From JANRKH01 sp033761815 (GTDB taxonomy: Bacteria > Pseudomonadota > Alphaproteobacteria > Rickettsiales > Rickettsiaceae): 32,465 nucleotides of DNA. The notes under the pieces are model-generated. The model was not told the origin of the DNA. It was given only the letters and a program-made list of their open reading frames with translations, and made no database searches. The DNA is taken from NCBI GenBank assembly GCA_033761815.1, contig JANRMF010000102.1, positions 1-32,465 on the forward strand, given 5' to 3'. Shown piece by piece: positions 1 through 8,944 of the stretch. Numbering within the stretch: the stretch's first letter is position 1; each line of letters starts with the position of its first letter. The position numbers and the translations under genes were made by a program.

Positions 1-795
1 TAACTCACTTTTTTCTTTAGATGCGCCGCCAGAAAATACAACCATTCTTCTACCTGCGAAACATGATTTTTTTACATGAGCGATTCTATTTTCAAGCGAA
101 GAAAAATCTAAGTTTTGTGAATCATATAATTTAGAAATCTCGGCTTGCTCTACAAATTTTGTAGGTGGTTTTACTTTAATTATGTGCGCTCCAAGAAGAG
201 CTGCAATATGGGCCGCGTAAGCGCATATGTCAATTGCAGTTTCCCCGTCTTTTGATATATCCCCGCCTCTTGGGTATGACCAAATTACAGATGCGATTCC
301 GTGGGAACTTGCCTCTCTTACTAACTCTCTTGCTTCTTCTATCATATCATAGGATTTTGCAGAGCCTGGATAAATAGTCAGTCCAATAGCTACGCACCCA
401 AGCTGAATAGCATCCTTTACTGAAGCGTTTACTGATTGATTTGGCGCTTCAGATTTTGGGTATAGTAAATTCCCGCTATTTATTTTCAGGATAGTTGGTA
501 TTTCAGCAAGATATATAGGGTCGCATGATGCAAGAAAGCCAAGAGGAGCCGCGTATGCACTAACGCCACCATCTATTGCAAGTTTAATATGGTAATTAGG
601 GTCATATGATTCAGGATTTTTTGCAAAGCTTTTATCTGGCCCATGTTCAAATCCCTGATCTACAGGCAGAATAACAAGTTTACCAGTACCGGCAAGTTTT
701 CCATTCATCAAAATCCTCGCAAGTTTTGATAAGATTGCAGGCGAGCAAGATTTATATTGCTGAAGAATATCTCTAATATTTTCTGTGAGTTTCAT
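1..795 (-). CDS. fbaB: Class I fructose-bisphosphate aldolase, DhnA/FbaB type (3' end cut by window edge)
   Basis: This open frame starts at ATG 795 and continues to base 1 without a stop, giving 265 residues. It should reversibly cleave fructose-1,6-bisphosphate to dihydroxyacetone phosphate and glyceraldehyde-3-phosphate through a Schiff base. Visible family signatures are VDQGFEHGP (residues 45-53), the IWSYPRGG stretch (171-178) and IIKVKPPT (205-212), which carries the likely Schiff-base lysine (K207 or K209). The SGGASK segment (255-260) fits the phosphate-binding end of the barrel. The family is usually about 300-350 residues, so the missing C-terminus is short. It is the last visible gene of a minus-strand run, 118 bases after bcp. 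No good Shine-Dalgarno is seen close to the ATG. Rickettsia proper lacks glycolysis, while Anaplasmataceae keep this enzyme, so it helps place the organism (inference). Confidence 0.88.
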   Translation of the reverse strand, partial: MKLTENIRDILQQYKSCSPAILSKLARILMNGKLAGTGKLVILPVDQGFEHGPDKSFAKNPESYDPNYHIKLAIDGGVSAYAAPLGFLASCDPIYLAEIPTILKINSGNLLYPKSEAPNQSVNASVKDAIQLGCVAIGLTIYPGSAKSYDMIEEARELVREASSHGIASVIWSYPRGGDISKDGETAIDICAYAAHIAALLGAHIIKVKPPTKFVEQAEISKLYDSQNLDFSSLENRIAHVKKSCFAGRRMVVFSGGASKEKSEL

Positions 796-860
796 ATCTA
801 TTATATTAATTTATTTCCTAAAAAATGACTATATACTATTTCTGCAGAGCGCTAAGACTT

Positions 861-892
861 AAATTGCAAAATTTGCAGATATTTTGCAATTT
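861..892. repeat. Perfect 12-bp inverted repeat in the bcp-fbaB spacer
   Basis: Bases 861-872 are the exact reverse complement of 881-892, with an 8-base loop between them. The arms contain TTGCAA, and related TTGCA boxes recur at 873-877 and 909-913. It is followed by extra T residues on the plus strand but not on the minus strand, so it is not a clean terminator for bcp. It could be an operator-like site, an mRNA-processing hairpin or a weak terminator before fbaB. Only the symmetry is directly seen. Confidence 0.55.
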
Positions 893-913
893 TTTCTCCG
901 GATTAATTTGCAA

Positions 914-1372
914 TTATAATTGCTTAATAAACTCAAGAACTTCCTCTGCATGATTTTCAGCTTTTACTTTATTCCAGATTTTTATAACGGACTTTTCAGA
1001 ATCAAGTAAATAAGTCGTTCTTTCTATTCCAAAATATTTTTTGCCATACATATTTTTTTCAACCCATATTCCGAGTTGCTCAGAAAGACCTTCATGATCT
1101 TGCAACAATTCGACTGATAGGTCATATTTTTTGGTAAATTTTTTGTGAGACTCAATGTCATCTTTAGAAATGCCAAAAACCTCAACATCTAAATCTTTAA
1201 ATTCTTGTTTTAATTTAGAAAATTCCTGAGCCTCTATTGTGCACCCAGGGGTATCATCCTTTGGGTAAAAATAAAGAACTATATATTTTGCAGGGATATT
1301 ATCTAAAGATATAGCGCCTCCAGAACATGAATTTAAACTAAAACCTGTAAATATTTTTTGCTCTTGACTCAT
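914..1372 (-). CDS. bcp: Thiol peroxidase of the Bcp (PrxQ) peroxiredoxin family
   Basis: A 152-residue peroxiredoxin that should reduce hydrogen peroxide and organic hydroperoxides in the cytoplasm. The thioredoxin-like fold is recognised from LYFYPKDDTPGCT (residues 33-45), where C44 is the peroxidatic cysteine, and from GISKDD near residue 70. The resolving cysteine found five residues later in E. coli Bcp is absent (Q49); the only other cysteine is C16. It is therefore either a 1-Cys enzyme or it uses C16 or an external thiol. An AAAGG Shine-Dalgarno precedes ATG 1372. The gene lies 16 bases after the stop of the aas fusion and is probably co-transcribed with it. Length matches the family. 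Confidence 0.93.
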   Translation of the reverse strand: MSQEQKIFTGFSLNSCSGGAISLDNIPAKYIVLYFYPKDDTPGCTIEAQEFSKLKQEFKDLDVEVFGISKDDIESHKKFTKKYDLSVELLQDHEGLSEQLGIWVEKNMYGKKYFGIERTTYLLDSEKSVIKIWNKVKAENHAEEVLEFIKQL

Positions 1373-1388
1373 TATATACCTTTCTAAT

Positions 1389-4300
1389 TTATTCTGTTTC
1401 TTTGATTAATTCATAGCTCAGCTCTAGCAGCTTTCTATAATTCATTTTGCCCGTGGATAAAACTGGCAATTCCTTCATCTTGCTTATAATTTTCGGGACG
1501 AGCAATTTTGATAACCCCATAACGTTGAGCTTATCAATAAAACTCTCGCGAGTAATAAGCTCGCTTTCGGTAAAGAGAATAATTTGCTCCCCTTTTTGTT
1601 CATCGCTCACATGAATCGCAGCATGAAGAGTACGCGAGTCAACTTTTTGCGCAACTTCCTCAACCGATGCAAGAGAAACCATCTCGCCGGCAATTTTTGC
1701 AAATCTCTTTGCCCTGCCTTTGATTGTCACATATCCTTCCTCGTTTATATTGACAATATCTCCAGTATCATACCATCCATCACCAAGTCCTTCAACTGAT
1801 GGAGGTGTAATTACGCCTGGATTAGTGTGATGAATGTAGCCCATCATTATATTTGGTCCTTTTATACATAATTTTCCTGCATCTTTTATTCCTTCAACTG
1901 GAACAAGGTGAGATTCAATTTTAGGCAAAAATTTTCCAACAGATCCGGGTAGGTCGTGCATTGGCGTATTCACTGATACAACAGGAGATGCTTCAGTTAC
2001 TCCATATCCCTCAAAAATTCTGACCCCAAATTTATCAAACCAAATCTGCCTTGTTTCTGGTTTTAGTTTTTCAGCACCTGCAAAAGCATATCTAATTGCA
2101 TAGAAATCATAAGGGTCAGCATATTTCGCATAACCATTTAGGAAAGTATCCGTTCCCAGCATAATAGTTGCATCAATATCGTATATTAATTCCGGTATGA
2201 TTCTATAGTGAAGAGGAGAGGGGTAGAAGTAAGTCCTCACTCCGGCTAGAATAGGCATCACGCAACCAGCCATTAGGCCAAATGAATGGAACATTGGGAG
2301 TGAGTTAAATACGATATCTGTTGTTAGAAAGTCAACCCTTGCTTTCATTTGGTAAGTATTTGCTTGTATGTTTCTATGTGATACTGCAACTGCTTTTGGG
2401 TTACCTTCTGTTCCTGATGTGAATAAAATCGCAGCTAGCTCGTTGCAATTTTGGGGCGTTTTATTTATGTGTTTGTAGTATAGACGAGGAAAAATGCCTC
2501 CAATAAATCCATTCAATTTATCTGAGATTGAAACCTGATTTCTCAAATCCTCAAGGTAAACTACGTTAAATTCCTTAGCAATTTTATCTGTCATTTCTTG
2601 AAGCTCTGCTCTTTGCACAAAGGCTCTTGATGTGAAAATTGTCCTCACCTTAGATGTGTGACAGGCTGAAATAATATTTGCATAACCTGAGGTGAAATTT
2701 AGCATAGTAGGAACTCTATTATATGCCTGAAGACCATAAAAACTAATTGTTGCTCCGCAGCTTGTTGGAAGCATTAGCCCTACATTTTCTCTTGATTTTG
2801 TTAGTTTTGCAAATAGTCCGCCTAGTATGTAGCTTCTTGTAATTAAATCTCTATAAGTTAGTGATGGATTGTCTGTGTCCATAATGATCGGGAAATTTTT
2901 ACCAAAAATACTCACGCAATCAACAAGGGATTCGAATAAAGGTTTTTCATATTCTGAGCTTTCAAACATCATATCTGACATTATTGTATAGAGTTTATTG
3001 CTCAGATATTTCCTTCTTTCCTTACTTTCTAAATTGTCAGGCGCTTCAATTTTTACAGGAGGTAGGAGCGTGATTGTTATCTTTGGGAAATAATTATTTT
3101 TAATTATATGCTTTGCTCTTGAGGATATGGCAAATTGCGTTCCATCAATTCTGATAGGCAAAATCATAGAATCAGATTTGTCAGCTATCATCCCAGGTCC
3201 CTCGTAAATTTTCATTAAAGTTCCTGTTGTACTTCTTCTTCCTTCGGGGAATATCACAATTTTTTTGTTTTTATTTAGCTCGCCGATTAGGTATTTAATT
3301 GCCATAGGGTTGCTTGTATCGAGCGGATAAGTTTTTACTAATTTTCTGAGAGGTTTTACCCACCAATATTGCGTTACTCTTGTTCTGATTGCAAAAATAG
3401 GTTTTTCTGGTAAATAAACCGCAAGTAGAGCGGGTTCCATATATGATGGGTGGTTAGCAACAATCACAACTCGCTTGCCTGCTTTTGCAAAATTTTCAAT
3501 CCCCTTCACTTCGACTCTATGGAATTTATCAAAGTAGAATTTAAATATCATTTTTACAAATGATTCAGGGATCACCTCATTTTCTGGTATCATTTGGTAA
3601 ATGTAGAAAGAAACTATTGCGTTTATGAACACGATCATAAAAATAATAGTAGTTACAGAACATCCAACATAAACAAGGGCATATATTAGTGCATTGGATG
3701 CGATCATGAATAATGCATTCATAACCCCATTTGCTGCAATAACCCTAGATCTATGGGCAGGCGGGCTAAAGCACTGAAGAACCGCATAAAGAGGCACGAT
3801 ATATAAACCATCAAGCACAGATAGGCAGAAGAAATCTATTATTATTCTCCAGTTATATTTTTTGCTGAGGAACATAGAAAGTGTTCTTAGTTCTTCTGTT
3901 TGAGTAGAGACCTCGCTGATTCTACAGGCAAAAAATAAATCTATTCCAAAAAGACTGAGAAGAATTGAGGATAAAAATACGTATCTAGTTTGTATTTCGT
4001 GCCCAAAAATATGGTGACATAAAAATGCTCCGATACCAAGCCCTACTGTAAATATTGCAAGGAATAAATTTGCAACATATTGATCAGCCCAAAAAGTCTC
4101 TTTGGTAAGGGTGGGAATTTGCGCCATGAATGCACCGCCAACAAACCAAAACCATGAGATACCCATGATAGCAAGAAATACTTGTTTTTTTGTGGCAGCG
4201 TATTGCACTATTGATATAGTTTCGCTTATAAGATCTGGGTTTAATTTAATATTTGGAGAAATATTTGTGGATGGAAGCATTGCAAGGCTAGATAAAAAAC

Positions 4301-4856
4301 CAATCACAGAGATGACAAACATCAAGATTAAGACGCTATATACACCATTAATTGCAAGACCTCCGAGTAATGTTCCAAGTAAAATTGTAACGAAGGTGAA
4401 GGATTCTAAATAGCCGTTTGCAGCAATCAGTTCATGTTTTTCTAGATGTTCGGGGACTATGCTATATTTTATTGGTATAAAAAATGCCGAGTGTGTTCCC
4501 ATAAGACCTATACAAAGCATGAGAATGAATAGATCATTTTTCATAAAGCCATAAATGGCGAAAACCACAAGCCCTATTTCAACAAGCTTAATTATCTGGA
4601 CTACTTTTGCTTTGTCGTATTTGTCGGCTATTTGGCCTGCAATACCTGCGAATAAGATAAATGGTGCTATTAGAATAACGTTTGCAAGTGCGATCAAAAT
4701 TTGAGATGAGATGTTAGCGCCAAAGCATTCGCTAAATGTAACAAGCATAACAACAGAGCTTTTAAGCAAATTATCGTTAAAGCAGCTACAAGCCTGAGTA
4801 ATTAGCATAGGATAAAACCTTCTATCCGTTATCAGATAAGTCTGACTAGCTCTCAT
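1389..4856 (-). CDS. aas: Fused lysophospholipid flippase / 2-acylglycerophosphoethanolamine acyltransferase / acyl-ACP synthetase
   Basis: A 1155-residue membrane protein joining three activities that salvage lysophosphatidylethanolamine. Residues 1-425 are an MFS (LplT-like) flippase with the early motif CFNDNLLK (25-32) and about twelve hydrophobic helices. Residues 445-635 are a PlsC acyltransferase: NHPSYMEP (468-475), with H469 and E474 in an H-x4-E form rather than the usual H-x4-D, and FPEGRRS (536-542). Residues 640-1155 are an AMP-forming acyl-ACP synthetase: LFTSGTEGNPKA (811-822), YGVTEASP (951-958), WYDTGD (1028-1033) and the late catalytic lysine K1137 in STGKMN. E. coli splits this into lplT and aas; fused versions are known in other proteobacteria. 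A GAAGG Shine-Dalgarno sits about seven bases before ATG 4856, and a TTGACT-17-TAGGAT promoter candidate lies upstream. The H-x4-E change is conservative and probably tolerated (inference). Confidence 0.93.
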   Translation of the reverse strand: MRASQTYLITDRRFYPMLITQACSCFNDNLLKSSVVMLVTFSECFGANISSQILIALANVILIAPFILFAGIAGQIADKYDKAKVVQIIKLVEIGLVVFAIYGFMKNDLFILMLCIGLMGTHSAFFIPIKYSIVPEHLEKHELIAANGYLESFTFVTILLGTLLGGLAINGVYSVLILMFVISVIGFLSSLAMLPSTNISPNIKLNPDLISETISIVQYAATKKQVFLAIMGISWFWFVGGAFMAQIPTLTKETFWADQYVANLFLAIFTVGLGIGAFLCHHIFGHEIQTRYVFLSSILLSLFGIDLFFACRISEVSTQTEELRTLSMFLSKKYNWRIIIDFFCLSVLDGLYIVPLYAVLQCFSPPAHRSRVIAANGVMNALFMIASNALIYALVYVGCSVTTIIFMIVFINAIVSFYIYQMIPENEVIPESFVKMIFKFYFDKFHRVEVKGIENFAKAGKRVVIVANHPSYMEPALLAVYLPEKPIFAIRTRVTQYWWVKPLRKLVKTYPLDTSNPMAIKYLIGELNKNKKIVIFPEGRRSTTGTLMKIYEGPGMIADKSDSMILPIRIDGTQFAISSRAKHIIKNNYFPKITITLLPPVKIEAPDNLESKERRKYLSNKLYTIMSDMMFESSEYEKPLFESLVDCVSIFGKNFPIIMDTDNPSLTYRDLITRSYILGGLFAKLTKSRENVGLMLPTSCGATISFYGLQAYNRVPTMLNFTSGYANIISACHTSKVRTIFTSRAFVQRAELQEMTDKIAKEFNVVYLEDLRNQVSISDKLNGFIGGIFPRLYYKHINKTPQNCNELAAILFTSGTEGNPKAVAVSHRNIQANTYQMKARVDFLTTDIVFNSLPMFHSFGLMAGCVMPILAGVRTYFYPSPLHYRIIPELIYDIDATIMLGTDTFLNGYAKYADPYDFYAIRYAFAGAEKLKPETRQIWFDKFGVRIFEGYGVTEASPVVSVNTPMHDLPGSVGKFLPKIESHLVPVEGIKDAGKLCIKGPNIMMGYIHHTNPGVITPPSVEGLGDGWYDTGDIVNINEEGYVTIKGRAKRFAKIAGEMVSLASVEEVAQKVDSRTLHAAIHVSDEQKGEQIILFTESELITRESFIDKLNVMGLSKLLVPKIISKMKELPVLSTGKMNYRKLLELSYELIKETE

Positions 4857-4887
4857 AATAAACCTTCTTTTTCTGCATAAATTCTAT

Positions 4888-4916
4888 ATCCTAGTCAGTT
4901 ATATCAAAAAAGTCAA
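4888..4916 (-). promoter_or_regulatory. Candidate promoter of the aas-bcp segment
   Basis: On the minus strand, TTGACT (4911-4916) and TAGGAT (4888-4893) are separated by 17 bases, close to the sigma-70 consensus. It lies in the 104-base gap between ampG and aas, so aas-bcp-fbaB may be transcribed apart from asmA-ampG. Confidence 0.45.
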
Positions 4917-4960
4917 ATTCCAATAGGGGGTGGTTTATTTAAGACAATTTCTTTTTTGTA

Positions 4961-6229
4961 TTAAGTCCTTGAGAATTGATCCAGACATACAAAAATTATC
5001 AATGATGGCAGGGAGGCAAGAACTATTACAAGAAAAAAAACATCCCATCCGAAATAGGAAACAAAATCTCCCGACTTAACGCTGATGATGCTGTTTAAGA
5101 GACCAGCAAAGCTTGATAATAAGGCATATTGGGTTGCGCTATAAGTTTTCTTGCACAAGTAGCTTAAGTATGCAACTTCTGCTGCCGTACCTGCACCTGA
5201 TCCGATATTTTCAATTGTAATTGTGATGAAAAGAGATAGTTCTGTTTTGGGTGCGTGGTTGAGCCAAAGATATATTAGGTGGGATATAGCCTGTATTAGA
5301 CCGCATATAACAAGACCTCTGAGATTACCATATTTTGATACTATATATCCTCCGATAAAAGAGCCGATTATAGAAGAGGGTATGCCAAGAGTTTTTACAA
5401 TAGAAGCTATTTGTATTTTTGTGTAACCTATTTCAAGGTAAAATGGCGTGGAGAGGAATCCGAGTAGCACTCCTCCCACTTTGTATAAAATTATACCCAA
5501 GAAAATCCATATGATATTTTTTCTGTGCAAGAAATCTTTTAGTGGGTTGATGAAAGAGTGCGCAAAATTCTCAAAAAATGATCTAGTTGATTTTTGACTT
5601 GATTTATCTTCCTCCAAAAATGGTATATAGCAAATTCCAAGTAGGATGATAATAGAGGGGAGAAGGAAAGATGGACCCCACCCATAAAAACTTGAAAAAT
5701 ACATCATACCAACACTTGGAATCAAAACCCCAGCCCTATATCCAAATACAACACAAGATACCGCATACCCTTGTTCATCTGCCGAAATACTGTCAATTCT
5801 ATAGGCGTCAAAAACTATATCGAATGATGCTCCAAAAAATCCTAGCAACATAGATATGATATATATCTGAGTATAGATATCTTGATAAGAGGAGTCTGCG
5901 TCATGATTTAGGGATATTAGGTAATATGAAATTAGAAGAAATAGATTAATCATTGAAATTAGCATCATCCAGGATTTTCTTTTGCCAAGAGTCCATAAAA
6001 AGGGGATATTTGCGCTATCAATAATTGGGGCCCAGAGATATTTGAAGCCATAAGGAACTCTTGCTGCAGCAAGAGTAGAGATTATTGCAAGCGGTGCGCC
6101 TATTTCTTTCATCCAGACAATTATAGCTGTATATAAAACAGAAAAAGGGATGGAGCTGATTACACCGTAGCAAAATATCTCTATAAACCTAGTAGAAAAT
6201 TTTGCGCATATTTTACTGCTGAGTATCAT
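4961..6229 (-). CDS. ampG: Muropeptide permease AmpG-like MFS transporter
   Basis: A 422-residue integral inner-membrane protein with about twelve hydrophobic segments. The family pattern is seen near the N-terminus: RVPYGFKYLWAPIID (residues 58-72) followed by a P..LGKRKSWM segment, the AmpG signature. AmpG imports anhydro-muropeptides released during wall turnover for recycling; in small-genome intracellular bacteria related carriers may move other solutes, so the substrate is an inference. The start at ATG 6229 lies 17 bases inside the end of the upstream asmA-like gene, so the two are translationally coupled. The window also holds DacA, DapF and a VanX-type dipeptidase, consistent with active peptidoglycan metabolism. 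Confidence 0.85.
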   Translation of the reverse strand: MILSSKICAKFSTRFIEIFCYGVISSIPFSVLYTAIIVWMKEIGAPLAIISTLAAARVPYGFKYLWAPIIDSANIPFLWTLGKRKSWMMLISMINLFLLISYYLISLNHDADSSYQDIYTQIYIISMLLGFFGASFDIVFDAYRIDSISADEQGYAVSCVVFGYRAGVLIPSVGMMYFSSFYGWGPSFLLPSIIILLGICYIPFLEEDKSSQKSTRSFFENFAHSFINPLKDFLHRKNIIWIFLGIILYKVGGVLLGFLSTPFYLEIGYTKIQIASIVKTLGIPSSIIGSFIGGYIVSKYGNLRGLVICGLIQAISHLIYLWLNHAPKTELSLFITITIENIGSGAGTAAEVAYLSYLCKKTYSATQYALLSSFAGLLNSIISVKSGDFVSYFGWDVFFLVIVLASLPSLIIFVCLDQFSRT

Positions 6230-8855
6230 TTGTTTGCGAATCTGGAATCATTCTCCTTATACGATTAATATCATTAGGATCTTGGAATGTCAAATTTTTG
6301 TATAATGATGTTGGCGGACCTTGAGCTATCATATCTAGCTCAATTTTCATGCTATCAAGAACATCAGAACGCTGAGTTATGTTGGGGATAAAGGTAAATG
6401 TAGATTTTAGATTAATGTAGTTACTTGAAACATTATATGACCCCTTGCTTTCTAGTGAAAAAAGTTTTGATGTACCTTTAATTGATGAGAATAAAATGTT
6501 ATCATTATAATACTCATATTTTCCACTTGCATTTTCGATGATGGTAGAGCCTGAATTGATCGTTTCCGACACTGACTTTTGTATTATTTCTTGGTCTAAG
6601 TCATTTCTGGATATTTTCTTTAATAAACTTGGAATATTAAGATTTTGCCATACCAAATCCTTTCCAAGAAAGGCTCCACCTATATTTAGGTTTTTTACTA
6701 ACTCTTCATATGTACCACCAGCTGAGGATATTTGAGCATTGGCGCTAGATAAACCCTTTGAGATAAAAAAGTTTGATCCGGTATACTTATTTACTTCAGC
6801 TAGATCAAATTTTTCAAGTGCAATAGATGCTATGAGTTTAGTTGGATTGAAAGCAAAATTTGCCGAAAGAGTCCCGGATCCGCCAAGCAAGCTAAACGCA
6901 CCATCATTGAGTGCAAATGTACCATTCTTATTATCTAGATACCATGCAATTTTATTTATTGACACCATCCCTAGTTTAACGCTCTCTAGTTTGCCGCTAG
7001 AGTACATGTCAAATGAAGTGGAGCCTATATTTTGATTTAAGAAGCCAATCAGTTTATTTATATTATCTGTTTCAGTTGGTATATCAAGAACCCCATCTGT
7101 AATATTCCAATAAAAAGCTGGCTTAATACTTGAAGATACAATTTTTGCGTCCCCTAAGATATAACTAGTACCATTTTTGAAAAAATAATCTTCTAACTTA
7201 AGTTGACCATGATCGTAGCCAAATATTGCATTGAATCTCCCGATAGGATGATCTTCAATTTTTAGATCATTAAAATCCAGGCGTATATGAGTTTTTAATG
7301 GGAAATTTCTTAGAGCAACAAATTTTGAGTTATATTCTGTATCCCTTGTATCTGTGATAAGAGATTTTAGGTAATTATATAAATTTTTCACTATGGTTAA
7401 TTTGGTAATTTGGGCATCAACGCTATTCAGAAGCAATTGACCTATAAGCATTTTATCTTTACCGATCAATTTTAAATCCAGATCTCCTTTGACGTTTTGT
7501 CCTTCAGTTGTTAGATTGAAATTCGATATCATTATATCTCTTTGAGTGAGTTTGATATTTCCATCAACAAAAAAACTAGAAACATTATCTTTAGAGTCCG
7601 AAAAATTATATAAAAAAGATAAATCTCGGTTTAAGTTTTTCCCGCTAAATTCGAAAGCACCCTCGAATTTTTGTCTATCATTATCCCCGTAGACAAATCC
7701 CCACATGCCTAATTTACCCCCATCCTCAAAATTACCATATAAATATTTGATTTTTAGGGCTTCTCTAGTGCCTTCGCCTTCTATTGCAAGACTTTTTATA
7801 AGTCCATTTGGTAGCGCTATATTCCCCCCTGTGATTGATAGTTTAAGATTGGCTAAATTATCAAAATAAAGTGGCTTCTCATTGCTTTGTAAATTTTGTT
7901 GGTATGAAGAAGTGTGACTAGATAAGTTTAATTTTGAGATTTGCAAATTGAAAATATTTTGATTTTTTTCATCACAGCTAACATAAAGACTTCCCTTTGC
8001 CTCAATATCATCTCCCGTAATTTTGATTTCATCATAAATTGTATAATTATCATCACCTTTGATAAGGCCTTCTACTTTTACTAATTTTTCTGTGCCTATG
8101 TAATCTAAAAGACCAATATGATAAATTAATCCCATATCCTTGGTTGCTTTGGTAAAATTCTTGAAATTTATCCGGAAGCTCCCGGACTTAGTTTTATCAC
8201 CTGAAAAAACATGGTTTGCTGTAAAGTCAAAGTTTGGACTATTTATTTTAATTGTTGATAAGAAATTATCATTTGCCAAATTATATTTTGAATCAGAGGT
8301 GAAATGTATATTCTGGCCTATATATAATGCATAATGAACATCTCGTTCAGATTTTACAACATGGACCTTACCAATTAACCTCCTCTTTACGCCGGAAATA
8401 TCCCACAAATTCTCTATCTTTAGTGTGTCTATCTTCGAATTTGCTTTGGAAATTAGCGAGGTAAGTTTGTTTAAAGAATTAATGCAAAAATCACCACCAT
8501 AATTCTTCAAATTAAGTTCAGAAATTTCCAAAGCATTTACCTCTACCTTCCCCATAATAAGGGGATATAATTTAGGATAAATATTGATGAAGTTTGCCTC
8601 TAACCCTTGAGCCGAATGAGCTAGGTCCTTTGAGGAAAGTTTTTCAATCCGAAGTCTCGGATATGGGGTTATAACAACTGAAACACTACCTACCTCAACA
8701 TCAATTAAAGTAGCCGAACTTATTTCTTTTGATATTAGAGAATGTATTTCAGTAATAGAAATGCTTTTGAGTCTGTAAATCAGAGCGCAACCAAATGCGA
8801 ATATAATACTTGCGCTAAACAATATTGATATTATAAATATCTTTACTTTACTCAT
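6213..8855 (-). CDS. AsmA-family inner-membrane-anchored envelope protein
   Basis: An 880-residue protein with a single N-terminal transmembrane anchor (about residues 5-27) and a very long, mainly beta-strand periplasmic part. The segment at residues about 52-72, reading VEVGSVSVVITPYPRLRIEKL in pieces, matches the start of AsmA domains, and the C-terminal third has the usual AsmA-like 'GSGTLSANFAF' type strands. AsmA-like proteins resemble bridge-like lipid transfer proteins and are linked to phospholipid transport to the outer membrane and outer-membrane protein assembly. It heads a minus-strand run with ampG (17-base overlap) and the lysophospholipid repair fusion, so a lipid and envelope role fits. 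The exact paralogue (AsmA, YhdP, TamB-like) cannot be settled by eye; the size favours AsmA/YicH-type. Confidence 0.8.
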   Translation of the reverse strand: MSKVKIFIISILFSASIIFAFGCALIYRLKSISITEIHSLISKEISSATLIDVEVGSVSVVITPYPRLRIEKLSSKDLAHSAQGLEANFINIYPKLYPLIMGKVEVNALEISELNLKNYGGDFCINSLNKLTSLISKANSKIDTLKIENLWDISGVKRRLIGKVHVVKSERDVHYALYIGQNIHFTSDSKYNLANDNFLSTIKINSPNFDFTANHVFSGDKTKSGSFRINFKNFTKATKDMGLIYHIGLLDYIGTEKLVKVEGLIKGDDNYTIYDEIKITGDDIEAKGSLYVSCDEKNQNIFNLQISKLNLSSHTSSYQQNLQSNEKPLYFDNLANLKLSITGGNIALPNGLIKSLAIEGEGTREALKIKYLYGNFEDGGKLGMWGFVYGDNDRQKFEGAFEFSGKNLNRDLSFLYNFSDSKDNVSSFFVDGNIKLTQRDIMISNFNLTTEGQNVKGDLDLKLIGKDKMLIGQLLLNSVDAQITKLTIVKNLYNYLKSLITDTRDTEYNSKFVALRNFPLKTHIRLDFNDLKIEDHPIGRFNAIFGYDHGQLKLEDYFFKNGTSYILGDAKIVSSSIKPAFYWNITDGVLDIPTETDNINKLIGFLNQNIGSTSFDMYSSGKLESVKLGMVSINKIAWYLDNKNGTFALNDGAFSLLGGSGTLSANFAFNPTKLIASIALEKFDLAEVNKYTGSNFFISKGLSSANAQISSAGGTYEELVKNLNIGGAFLGKDLVWQNLNIPSLLKKISRNDLDQEIIQKSVSETINSGSTIIENASGKYEYYNDNILFSSIKGTSKLFSLESKGSYNVSSNYINLKSTFTFIPNITQRSDVLDSMKIELDMIAQGPPTSLYKNLTFQDPNDINRIRRMIPDSQTNDTQQ

Positions 8856-8878
8856 TTGATACTCAATAAAATGTTATC

Positions 8879-8907
8879 ATGTTAATTTTAATCATATTCC
8901 TACATAA
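8879..8907 (-). promoter_or_regulatory. Candidate promoter for the asmA-ampG operon
   Basis: Minus-strand TTATGT (8902-8907) and TAACAT (8879-8884) are 17 bases apart in the 89-base divergent spacer between the asmA-like gene and rimM. A second TAACAT follows at 8871-8876. The same -10 hexamer is used in the strong candidate promoter of the VanX-type gene. Confidence 0.35.
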
Positions 8908-8944
8908 GTATGGTAACTTTATTTCCAAATAATTGCAAATATAT

